NCBI GenBank assembly: GCA_024698065.1
Contig: JAILRR010000070.1
Span: 1-7,735, forward strand
Reading direction: 5' to 3'
DNA length: 7,735 bases
From: Bacilli bacterium
Lineage (GTDB): Bacteria > Bacillota_I > Bacilli_A > RFN20 > CAG-826
Part shown: piece by piece, positions 1-5,078 of the stretch
Position numbering within the stretch: position 1 is the first letter of the stretch
Layout: each line of letters opens with the position of its first letter
Notes under the pieces: generated by a model
What the model saw: only the letters and a program-made list of their open reading frames with translations
Told to the model about the DNA's origin: nothing
Database searches by the model: none
Program-made: the position numbers and the translations under genes

Positions 1-295
1 CAATTAATCTCAGGTTTCCCTGGAGAAGCGGCCTTCGGTTCGGCCTTTTCTCTTCCCCTACCAAATTTGGGTTTCTCGCTTGTGGGGTTTACCAACGTTT
101 CATCTCATTATCGCTAATGAGCTCGTCTCTGTGGCACTTTAGGGCTCCTCATCCACGGGGGATGACTCGCCGCCGTCACGTACTCCTACGTGCCTAGGCT
201 TATTGATTGGCCTAGCGCAATCACTACATCCATCACAGGGTGTGCGAGCATGGACTTTCCTCTAGTTTCCCAGTAGTCGCCTGGGTCGGAAGTTT
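1..295 (-). ncRNA. rnpB: RNase P RNA, B-type, 3' end cut off by the window edge
   Basis: This is the catalytic RNA of RNase P, which removes the 5' leader from precursor tRNAs with the RnpA protein. Read on the minus strand it shows the conserved core: GAGGAAAGUCC (start of P4, positions 252-262), AUGCUCGCAC just after it, AAAGUGCCACAG near 131-142, and the P15-region block GGUAAACCCC...GAGAAACCCAAAUUUGGUAGGGG (about 57-93), which closely matches Bacillus B-type RNase P RNA as I know it. A small hairpin CAGG-GAAA-CCUG at 11-22 fits P18 with a GNRA loop. The P4 3' strand and P1 3' strand lie beyond position 1, so roughly the last 80 to 100 bases are missing. The 5' end is estimated to within about 8 bases. 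It starts almost at the gpsB stop codon, so it is probably cotranscribed with gpsB and trimmed, or has a promoter inside gpsB. I found no convincing internal promoter. Confidence 0.93.
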
Positions 296-296
296 C

Positions 297-713
297 TTAT
301 TTGTTGCCCTTCCTAATCTTGGTTACATCGTATCCCATTTGATATATGAAGGTTTCGTAATCGTGGATCTTCTGAATGTATTCCAGATTCTCCTCGGTGA
401 TGGTGTCCCCTGGCTTGATGCCTGCGACCTTGTTATTGAGGGATGCGTTCGCAATCTCAAGTTCCTTGGCTTTGGCTTCAGCGTCCATTGCCCTTTTCGC
501 AAGGGAGGAGACGTCGTCGGTCTTGGAAGATAGTTCACCATGGAGTTTAGCGACCTCTTCCTCAAGGGAGGCAATCGCCTTCTCATAGGCATCATAATCC
601 TTGATGATTTGATCCAAGAAGGAATCAACTTCATCTGGATTGTAGCCTTTGACATCTTTTTCAAAACGATGGTTGTAGATGTCGTTGATGGTTAATTTGA
701 CGTTCTTTTCCAT
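297..713 (-). CDS. gpsB: GpsB / DivIVA-family cell division protein
   Basis: The protein has 138 residues. The N-terminal 45 residues match the DivIVA/GpsB membrane-binding domain: KLTINDIYNHRF, then GYNPDEVDSFLDQIIKDY, close to B. subtilis GpsB (KLSAKDILEKEF, GYKQEDVDKFLDMIIKDY). Residues about 42-90 are a predicted coiled coil (SLEEEVAKLHGEL, AKAKELEIAN). The C-terminal patch EYIQKIHDYETFIY resembles the short GpsB trimerisation domain. GpsB coordinates peptidoglycan synthases such as PBP1 with the divisome. This protein is about 40 residues longer than Bacillus GpsB, mainly in the coiled coil, so a DivIVA-like paralogue remains possible. The downstream neighbour rnpB is the same as in Bacillus, which supports gpsB. 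The start at 713 places the conserved domain correctly. AAGGA lies 4 bases before it, but the promoter -10 box is so close that part of this site may not be transcribed. Confidence 0.88.
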   Translation of the reverse strand: MEKNVKLTINDIYNHRFEKDVKGYNPDEVDSFLDQIIKDYDAYEKAIASLEEEVAKLHGELSSKTDDVSSLAKRAMDAEAKAKELEIANASLNNKVAGIKPGDTITEENLEYIQKIHDYETFIYQMGYDVTKIRKGNK

Positions 714-724
714 ACCTTCCTTAA

Positions 725-753
725 ATTATATTTAAGCAACCGCCCTAGTTCAA
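725..753 (-). promoter_or_regulatory. Sigma-A promoter of gpsB
   Basis: On the minus strand TTGAAC (753-748) is followed by a 17-base spacer and a perfect TATAAT (730-725). Transcription should start near 718-717, only 4 to 5 bases before the gpsB ATG. A GCAAC box (736-740, plus-strand orientation) sits in the spacer. The motifs are seen directly; use of the promoter is inferred. Confidence 0.72.
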
Positions 754-925
754 TAAGGTCACGCAACAATATTTCAGGTATTTCACTCTAATCTTTTTGA
801 AATATTTTTTATTTTTTGTAAAATATTTTTGGTTCAAAAAACCACGGCAAACACTGAATATTTTAAATCCCGCAACCGATAGTTGCTGAAGTGCAAACCA
901 AACTTGGTAGTGCGCAACCAGTTGC
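736..925. promoter_or_regulatory. GCAAC/GTTGC box cluster, candidate operators between gpsB and the XRE regulator
   Basis: Six copies of the same 5-base half-site lie in this divergent intergenic region: GCAAC at 736-740, 763-767, 872-876 and 914-918, and its complement GTTGC at 882-886 and 921-925. Two pairs form inverted repeats, GCAAC-N5-GTTGC (872-886) and GCAAC-N2-GTTGC (914-925), with centres about 40 bp apart, close to four helical turns. The second pair fills the spacer of the regulator promoter, and the 736 copy lies in the spacer of the gpsB promoter. Chance would give about 0.5 copies on both strands in 247 bp. The obvious candidate binder is the XRE-type protein encoded at 961, by autoregulation; this is inference. 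Confidence 0.5.
794..840. repeat. AT-rich inverted and phased direct repeat
   Basis: TTTTTGAA (794-801) and TTCAAAAA (833-840) form an 8-base inverted repeat around an almost pure A/T stretch. Inside it AAATATTTTT occurs twice, at 800-809 and 821-830, with a 21-bp period of two helical turns, so the DNA is likely curved. It lies between the two divergent promoters. It could be an UP-element-like or nucleoid-protein-binding stretch, or simply low-complexity intergenic DNA. Confidence 0.35.
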
Positions 926-934
926 CTCTATAAT
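904..934 (+). promoter_or_regulatory. Promoter of the XRE membrane regulator
   Basis: A perfect TATAAT at 929-934 is preceded by a weak -35 candidate, TTGGTA (904-909), with a long 19-base spacer. Such weak geometry often goes with regulated promoters. The GCAAC-CA-GTTGC inverted repeat (914-925) lies exactly between the two boxes. The predicted start near 941 leaves a leader of about 20 bases, enough for the GGAGG ribosome site at 947-951. Confidence 0.62.
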
Positions 935-960
935 CTAGTGCCAGTCGGAGGACAAAAAAA

Positions 961-1776
961 ATGAACATCGAAATCGCAAACAGACTAATTGAGCTCAGAA
1001 AGAAGTGCGGACTCTCACAAGAAGAGCTCGCGGACAGGTTAGGCCTATCGCGTCAAGCCGTGTCCAAGTGGGAGCGCGCAGAGGCATCGCCTGACACGGA
1101 TAACCTTATTTGTTTAGCTAGGATCTATGGCGTGTCACTCGATGACCTACTCAACACTGACGAATCCATTGAGGAGATCGCCCGTAACGTCAAAGAGGAA
1201 AGAACCTCTAATGGTGGCCCAGCCGGAGTCCGCCTCACTGACGATGAAGGACAATCCGTGGAGTTTGATGATGAGGGAGTCACCATCATCGACAAAGATG
1301 GCGAAAGACTTACCATCGCCGAGGCCAAAGAAAAATATAGGAAGTATGACGGACACAAGAGCAAAGGCTGGCAGACCGCCATCACCGTTACCACTTCCGT
1401 TCTCATGCTCTTAGCGGTCATCACCTACTTGCTCCTTGGCTTCTACGTCCCATATTATGGATGGACAACTTGGTGGATCGTCATCCTCTTCCCTATCGTT
1501 ATCGCTTCAATCCTTGAGGCAATCGAAAAGAGAAACCCAAACAAATTCGCCTTGCCAGTCTTAATTGTTGCCGTCTATATCTTCTTAGGCTTCTACTTCA
1601 TGCTATGGCACCCAATGTGGATCCTCTTCCTTCTCATCCCTGTCTACTATGCCGCAATGTCACCATTCAAAAAGAAAGATGAAGATTGCTGCAAAGACAA
1701 AGATTGTTGCAAGAAAGAGAGCTACAAGAGCTCTGAAGACGAAGAAAGATACGCAAGCCGCAAGCGCCGCCCATAA
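961..1776 (+). CDS. XRE-family transcriptional regulator with C-terminal four-helix membrane domain
   Basis: The protein has 271 residues. Residues 5-64 are a canonical Cro/CI-type helix-turn-helix (LSQEELADRLGLSRQAVSKWER, then PDTDNLICLARIYGVSLDDLL). Residues about 66-130 are a soluble, acidic linker (TDDEGQSVEFDDEGV, IIDKDGERL). Four hydrophobic segments follow, about 140-163, 168-187, 197-213 and 216-232, several rich in Tyr and Trp, so both ends should be cytoplasmic. The tail carries two cysteine pairs (243-244 and 249-250, DCCKDKDCC) and ends in a basic patch (SRKRRP). The start is well supported by GGAGG with 9 bases to the ATG. Such one-protein membrane-anchored regulators are common in Bacillota, but their signals are mostly unknown and I cannot name this one. 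The gene stands alone, divergent from gpsB, and probably controls itself through the GCAAC boxes. Its last codons form the left arm of its own terminator. Confidence 0.9.
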   Translation: MNIEIANRLIELRKKCGLSQEELADRLGLSRQAVSKWERAEASPDTDNLICLARIYGVSLDDLLNTDESIEEIARNVKEERTSNGGPAGVRLTDDEGQSVEFDDEGVTIIDKDGERLTIAEAKEKYRKYDGHKSKGWQTAITVTTSVLMLLAVITYLLLGFYVPYYGWTTWWIVILFPIVIASILEAIEKRNPNKFALPVLIVAVYIFLGFYFMLWHPMWILFLLIPVYYAAMSPFKKKDEDCCKDKDCCKKESYKSSEDEERYASRKRRP

Positions 1777-1791
1777 GGGGGCGCTTTTTTT
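1762..1791 (+). terminator. Intrinsic terminator overlapping the regulator's stop codon
   Basis: AAGCGCC (1762-1768) pairs with GGCGCTT (1780-1786), and CCC (1770-1772) with GGG (1777-1779), with one bulged G at 1769 and the loop ATAA. A run of seven T (1785-1791) follows. The TAA stop codon of the upstream gene (1774-1776) is the last three bases of the loop, so coding sequence and terminator are superimposed. Confidence 0.9.
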
Positions 1792-1814
1792 AACCCTTCG
1801 TCAGCCTTTTTTCG

Positions 1815-1823
1815 TGTTATCAT
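1815..1823 (+). promoter_or_regulatory. Extended -10 promoter for the exonuclease-recU pair
   Basis: TG (1815-1816), one base, then TATCAT (1818-1823) make an extended -10 element just downstream of the terminator at 1762-1791. No good -35 is visible; TTCGTC at 1797-1802 is poor. The usual start about 7 bases beyond the -10 falls on the ATG at 1830, which predicts a leaderless mRNA. Confidence 0.5.
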
Positions 1824-1829
1824 ATGCCC

Positions 1830-2555
1830 ATGAAGATCCTTGACCGCAAACTCAAGAAGAAACGCTCTCTCGTCTTTGTTGACCTCGAAGGAACTGGTTT
1901 CAGCCATGAGATGATTGAGATTGGGGCGTACCTGGCCACCATCAACGAAGATGGGACGATCAAGAAAGTCTACCCGCCATTCAAGCGTTACGTCTTAGCC
2001 CACCATCCAATCGGCCATTTCGTCGAGAACATGACCGGCATCAATGAGCAGCTTCTTAAGAAAGAAGGCAAACCATTTGCCGAAGTGCTCCGCGAATTCA
2101 GAAAATACGTTGGCAAACATTGGGATGACACCCTCTTCGTCACATTCGGAAACCATGATATGGTCATATTCCATAGAAGCCTCGAAGAGAATGCCGATGC
2201 AAGTGACGTCATGGTCAAATTCATCAACAAAAACAACTTCGATTTCAGCGCATTCCTTTCCCCATATGTTCAGGATTTGAATGGAAATCCGCTATCTCTT
2301 GCCAATTATCTCAAAGTCTTTGAGGTTCCTTTCGAAGGAAGAGCCCATGATGCCGTAGCAGATGCCTATAACCTCATGGATCTTTATAAAGCTGTTCTTG
2401 CTAGAAACGACATCCTCATTGAGGAATATGGCAAAACATTGACCCATTATCATCATGCCCCATACCCGGTCACAAAGATCATCAAGAAGCTCACCAGCGG
2501 AGAATCGGTCAGCCCAGAAGAATGGGGGCAAGCCGTCGCGGAGACTTTCAAATGA
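1830..2555 (+). CDS. DnaQ-like DEDDh 3'-5' exonuclease
   Basis: Counting from the ATG at 1830 the protein has 241 residues. It has all three exonuclease motifs of the DEDDh superfamily: ExoI FVDLEGTG (catalytic Asp18 and Glu20), ExoII GNHD (Asp110), and ExoIII HDAVADA (His173 and Asp178). These bind two metal ions and remove nucleotides from 3' ends of DNA or RNA. The fold resembles the KapD/ERI-1-like group rather than a polymerase III epsilon subunit, but substrate cannot be told from sequence. The last 45 residues (YHHAPYPVTKIIKKLTSGES) are a basic extension outside the core. Two ATGs are possible, 1824 and 1830, and neither has a Shine-Dalgarno site. I prefer 1830 because the -10 box ends directly against 1824. 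The stop overlaps the recU start as ATGA, implying coupled translation and a shared role in recombination or repair. Confidence 0.86.
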   Translation: MKILDRKLKKKRSLVFVDLEGTGFSHEMIEIGAYLATINEDGTIKKVYPPFKRYVLAHHPIGHFVENMTGINEQLLKKEGKPFAEVLREFRKYVGKHWDDTLFVTFGNHDMVIFHRSLEENADASDVMVKFINKNNFDFSAFLSPYVQDLNGNPLSLANYLKVFEVPFEGRAHDAVADAYNLMDLYKAVLARNDILIEEYGKTLTHYHHAPYPVTKIIKKLTSGESVSPEEWGQAVAETFK

Positions 2556-3151
2556 CGATCAAATATCCGGCCGGCGTCAAAGCCCCTGCCGTTCCTTATA
2601 AAGAAAAGAAGCCAGTTAAGGCGAAGAAACATATTTTGAGCGCGGCTAACCGTGGCATGATTCTTGAGAATGAGCTCAACGACTCTTGTCTTTATTATCG
2701 TGAAAAAGGTTTAGCGCTTATTTATAAGAGGCCGACCCCAATCAATATCGTCAAAGTCGATTATTCGCATGGTGCCACAATCACCCAAGCGTATTTCGAA
2801 ACCCAATCCACGACCGACTATAACGGAGTGTACAAAGGCAAATATTTGGACTTTGAGGCCAAGAGCACGAAGTCAAAGACCTCTCTTCCTTTGAACAATA
2901 TCGCCCCTCAGCAAGTCGATCATCTTGAAGAAGTCATCCGCCAAGGCGGAATCGCTTTCTTCATCATCTCCATCGACATGCTCAATGAGGTATATTTAAT
3001 CGACGCAAAATATATCTGCGAGTTCTATCGCAACAAACCAAGGGCTTCTATCCCTGTATCAGAGATCAAAGAGAAAGGTCGCCTTATCAAAGAAGGCTAT
3101 CATCCACGTTTGGATTTCTTGCCTTTGGTGGATGAGTTATATCTGCAATAA
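2552..3151 (+). CDS. recU: Holliday junction resolvase RecU
   Basis: The protein has 199 residues and carries the RecU signature throughout: NRGMILENELN (33-43), KRPTPINIVKVDY (59-71), STTDYNGVYKGKYLDFEAK (86-104) and QQVDHLEEVIRQGGIAFFII. Asp89, Asp100, Glu102 and Lys104 fit the metal-binding nuclease centre of the family (B. subtilis RecU has about 206 residues, with active-site residues at nearly the same positions). RecU cuts four-way junctions late in homologous recombination and modulates RecA. The start is the ATG at 2552, not the in-frame ATG 30 bases upstream: 2552 has GGAGA at 2540-2544 with 7 bases of spacing, forms an ATGA overlap with the exonuclease stop, and gives the normal length. 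In Bacillus recU is paired with ponA; here its partner is an exonuclease. The 3' end overlaps nth on the other strand by 52 bp, with no terminator visible between them. Confidence 0.96.
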   Translation: MTIKYPAGVKAPAVPYKEKKPVKAKKHILSAANRGMILENELNDSCLYYREKGLALIYKRPTPINIVKVDYSHGATITQAYFETQSTTDYNGVYKGKYLDFEAKSTKSKTSLPLNNIAPQQVDHLEEVIRQGGIAFFIISIDMLNEVYLIDAKYICEFYRNKPRASIPVSEIKEKGRLIKEGYHPRLDFLPLVDELYLQ

Positions 3152-3756
3152 CCCTTTATTGGGCAAGCTTCGCATTCAGGTCTTTGGGCAGAGCATTTGC
3201 TTCTTCCAAAGTTGATGAAAGAATGGTGTATGAAGGCGTGTTCCTCCTTAGGAAACGCCTTTTCTAGTTTCTTCTCAATATCGATAAAGTCATCATTTTC
3301 CTTTGCAAAACCTAAGCGAATTGCAATTCTTCTCACGTGAGTGTCCACTGGTATAACTTGCTCCCCTCTTCTTTCTAGAAGGAAGACTCCAGCTGTTTTG
3401 ATACCAACACCAGGAAGGGATGTAAGGGTCTTTTTATCGCTAGGGACGATGCCGTTATAATCCCTGGTCATCACCTTTCCCAGTTCGTTGATGTTCTTCG
3501 CTTTGTTGTGATATAGGCCAAGTGTTTTGATATCGTTTTCAATCTCCTGAACGGAGGCTTCTCCAAGCGTTTTGAAATCAGGGAAATGTTTGAAGAGCGA
3601 TGGGGTTACTTTGTTGACGCTTTTATCGGTTGTCTGAGCGCTCAGAATGATGGCAACCAAGCACTCATAATCATTACGAAAATCTAGTGCCGTCTGGGCG
3701 TCATCATAGTTATCGTGAAGGTAGTTCAATATGGCTTCTACCTTGTCGTTATTCAT
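3100..3756 (-). CDS. nth: Endonuclease III (DNA glycosylase/AP lyase)
   Basis: The protein has 218 residues, the usual length. It shows the helix-hairpin-helix LPGVGIKTAGV (114-124) with catalytic Lys120, the essential Asp138 in VDTHVRRI (numbers identical to E. coli Nth), and the iron-sulfur loop C-X6-C-X2-C-X5-C at Cys188, 195, 198 and 204 for a 4Fe-4S cluster. It removes oxidised pyrimidines from DNA and nicks the abasic site during base excision repair. The residue before the catalytic Lys is Ile rather than the common Arg. The ATG shares its A with the dnaD stop (TAATG) and has no good ribosome site, so translation is probably coupled to dnaD. The dnaD-nth order is the same as in Bacillus. 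The C-terminal 17 codons, including Cys204, are antisense to the end of recU. Confidence 0.97.
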   Translation of the reverse strand: MNNDKVEAILNYLHDNYDDAQTALDFRNDYECLVAIILSAQTTDKSVNKVTPSLFKHFPDFKTLGEASVQEIENDIKTLGLYHNKAKNINELGKVMTRDYNGIVPSDKKTLTSLPGVGIKTAGVFLLERRGEQVIPVDTHVRRIAIRLGFAKENDDFIDIEKKLEKAFPKEEHAFIHHSFINFGRSKCSAQRPECEACPIKGYCRYNSSTKGKKSKRG

Positions 3757-4406
3757 TATCTATTGCCCCAAAGGTCTTTAGCGATAGCGATTGTCTCTTC
3801 GATATCTTTGTCCCAAGTGTCACTGACGGCACTGCTACCCTCTTTGAGGATGTCTTGGGTCTTTCTGGCGTTCTTAAGGGTTTTCTCAATAGCCCTAATT
3901 GATTTCTTTCCGGTTTTTAGAGTGTCCAATAAGGCATTCTTGATCTCATCGATGCCATACCTTGCATCAAGCCATTCATTGATTGTGCTCTGCTCTAATG
4001 GAGAAAGGCTGCGGTTTAGATGCCCTTCAAAGAAGGAATGGATTTCAGAAAGGGCCTTTTCCCTATTCTTGTCAGTGAGTTTACTAGCCTCACGGTCCAT
4101 CGTCTCTTTGAAGAGGGTGTACACTTTGTCTTTGAGGTTATTCAAAGAAACGGTGAGTTTGCCTTCGACGGTGTCGTAAGTGAGGTAATTCTTTTTGACG
4201 AGTTCGGTGAGCTCTTTATCGATCTCGGATGGTTTGAGATTCATTTTGAGGGAGAGCATGTCGCTGTTGATGAAAGTGTTCCCCTGCTCAAGAAGGTGAT
4301 CGATCATCAGGATGACCGATAGCTCGGTTTCATCTAGGCCAAGCCTCTTGTAGCAATCCAAAAGAACGTAATGGAAGCTGACTGCATTCAAATACGGATT
4401 CTTCAT
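3756..4406 (-). CDS. dnaD: DnaD-family primosome protein
   Basis: The protein has 216 residues. The N-terminal half (about 1-90) fits the DnaD winged-helix oligomerisation domain (GLDETELSVILMIDHLL, then SLKMNLKPSEIDKELTELVKKNYL). The C-terminal part (about 118-185) fits the DnaB_2/DnaD C domain: IHSFFEGHLNRSLSPLEQ, INEWLDARYGIDEIKNALLDTL, KSIRAIEKTL. DnaD binds DNA and helps PriA, DnaB and DnaI load the replicative helicase at origins and stalled forks. The start is the ATG at 4406: AAAGGA (4417-4412) is 5 bases away and the ATG overlaps the cca TGA (ATGA). A TTG 15 bases further upstream is a poor alternative. Neighbourhood with nth supports the call. The C-terminal YIxxIL motif is weak, so the assignment rests on the SPLE block, the domain layout and synteny. 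Confidence 0.86.
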   Translation of the reverse strand: MKNPYLNAVSFHYVLLDCYKRLGLDETELSVILMIDHLLEQGNTFINSDMLSLKMNLKPSEIDKELTELVKKNYLTYDTVEGKLTVSLNNLKDKVYTLFKETMDREASKLTDKNREKALSEIHSFFEGHLNRSLSPLEQSTINEWLDARYGIDEIKNALLDTLKTGKKSIRAIEKTLKNARKTQDILKEGSSAVSDTWDKDIEETIAIAKDLWGNR

Positions 4407-5020
4407 AACGTTCCTTTCCAACCTTTCTTTTGCTCTTCTTTTAGCTTTTCTGGATTCAATTTCCCTAACAAATCGCGCTTGTCATTGATTGCTTTAAGGG
4501 TTTCTTCTTCGATCTCGAAGCCAAGTGTCTTGGCAAACCTTTCCGCTCTCGCGATTCTAAGCGGATCTTCCTCGATTCTTTTGTGAGGGTCCCCTATAAA
4601 ACGGATTAGTTTCTTCTTAAGGTCTTCTTGCCCAGTTGAGAAATCAATGACGTTATATTCTTCGTCGAGGTACATCGCGTTGATCGTGAAATCCCTTCTC
4701 ACATAATCCAGTTTTGGATCTTTCACGAACGCTACCTTGGAAGGGTGACGGGAATCATTATATTCCCCTTCTTGCCTAAGAGTCGTGATATCAATGTGTT
4801 TCCCTTTATAAGGATAACGGACCGCGCCGAACTTCTTGAAGGTGAAGTCCGCTTCAGGGATGAACTTCAACTCATCTTCTGGCGTAGCATCCGTTACGAA
4901 ATCGAGGTCTGTGATCTCTTTTCCCAAAAGAAAATCCCTGACGGTCCCTCCTACGACATAGAGGCGGAAACCGTTTTTGCGAAAAAGATCTTTCAGAAAA
5001 TCAAAGGCTTCAATTCTCAT
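4403..5020 (-). CDS. cca: Short CCA tRNA nucleotidyltransferase (head and partial neck only)
   Basis: The protein has 205 residues. It carries class II nucleotidyltransferase motifs in order: YVVGGTVRDFLLG (21-33), TDLDF with metal-binding Asp38 and Asp40, HIDITTLR with the third carboxylate Asp77, VRRDFTINAM (107-116), and GDPHKRIEEDPLRIARAERF (143-162) with the nucleotide-templating EDxxR (Glu151, Asp152, Arg155). The family adds or repairs CCA at tRNA 3' ends; poly(A) polymerases share this head. Family members usually have about 380-450 residues; this one stops at LGKLNPEKLKEEQ, just after the start of the neck, and lacks body and tail. Downstream bases belong to dnaD (ATGA overlap), so no hidden remainder follows. 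It may be a lineage-specific minimal enzyme, may need a separate partner, or may be a shortened derivative. The start has no Shine-Dalgarno site and lies 6 bases after a -10 box. Confidence 0.88.
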   Translation of the reverse strand: MRIEAFDFLKDLFRKNGFRLYVVGGTVRDFLLGKEITDLDFVTDATPEDELKFIPEADFTFKKFGAVRYPYKGKHIDITTLRQEGEYNDSRHPSKVAFVKDPKLDYVRRDFTINAMYLDEEYNVIDFSTGQEDLKKKLIRFIGDPHKRIEEDPLRIARAERFAKTLGFEIEEETLKAINDKRDLLGKLNPEKLKEEQKKGWKGTL

Positions 5021-5026
5021 AAGGGA

Positions 5027-5055
5027 ATTCTATCCTATAACACCAACAGTGTTAA
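5027..5055 (-). promoter_or_regulatory. Promoter of the cca-dnaD-nth operon, predicted leaderless
   Basis: TTAACA (5055-5050) matches the -35 consensus at five of six bases, the spacer is 17, and TAGAAT (5032-5027) matches the -10 at five of six. The sequence between the -10 and the cca ATG is just six bases (TCCCTT), so the start point should fall on or next to the A of ATG at 5020. An alternative extended -10 (TG-T-TATAGG, 5042-5034) would also give a leader of only a few bases. Confidence 0.7.
5038..5054. promoter_or_regulatory. Inverted repeat in the cca promoter, possible operator
   Basis: TAACAC-N5-GTGTTA, a perfect 6-base inverted repeat, overlaps the -35 box and fills the promoter spacer. 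No T run follows on either strand, so it does not look like a terminator. A repressor site is a reasonable inference, but no regulator is identified. Confidence 0.35.
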
Positions 5056-5078
5056 AGGCAATAAATCCCTAAAGGTGG

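Noticed and set aside
240..533. Open frame of 97 codons on the plus strand across rnpB and the end of gpsB
   Set aside because: It runs antisense through a clear RNase P RNA and a clear gpsB, has no ribosome site and resembles no protein family.
2522..2551. Upstream ATG extending RecU by 10 residues
   Set aside because: It would overlap the exonuclease by 34 bases, has no ribosome site, and the extra residues are simply the exonuclease C-terminus read in another frame. The ATG at 2552 has GGAGA and an ATGA overlap.
4407..4421. TTG start for DnaD at 4421
   Set aside because: The ATG at 4406 has AAAGGA at 5 bases and overlaps the cca stop as ATGA. The TTG alternative would include the ribosome site as coding sequence.
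4403..4440. Frameshift that truncates cca, given the A-rich run near its end
   Set aside because: Even with a frameshift the following sequence is fully accounted for by dnaD and nth, so no body or tail domain remains to be joined.
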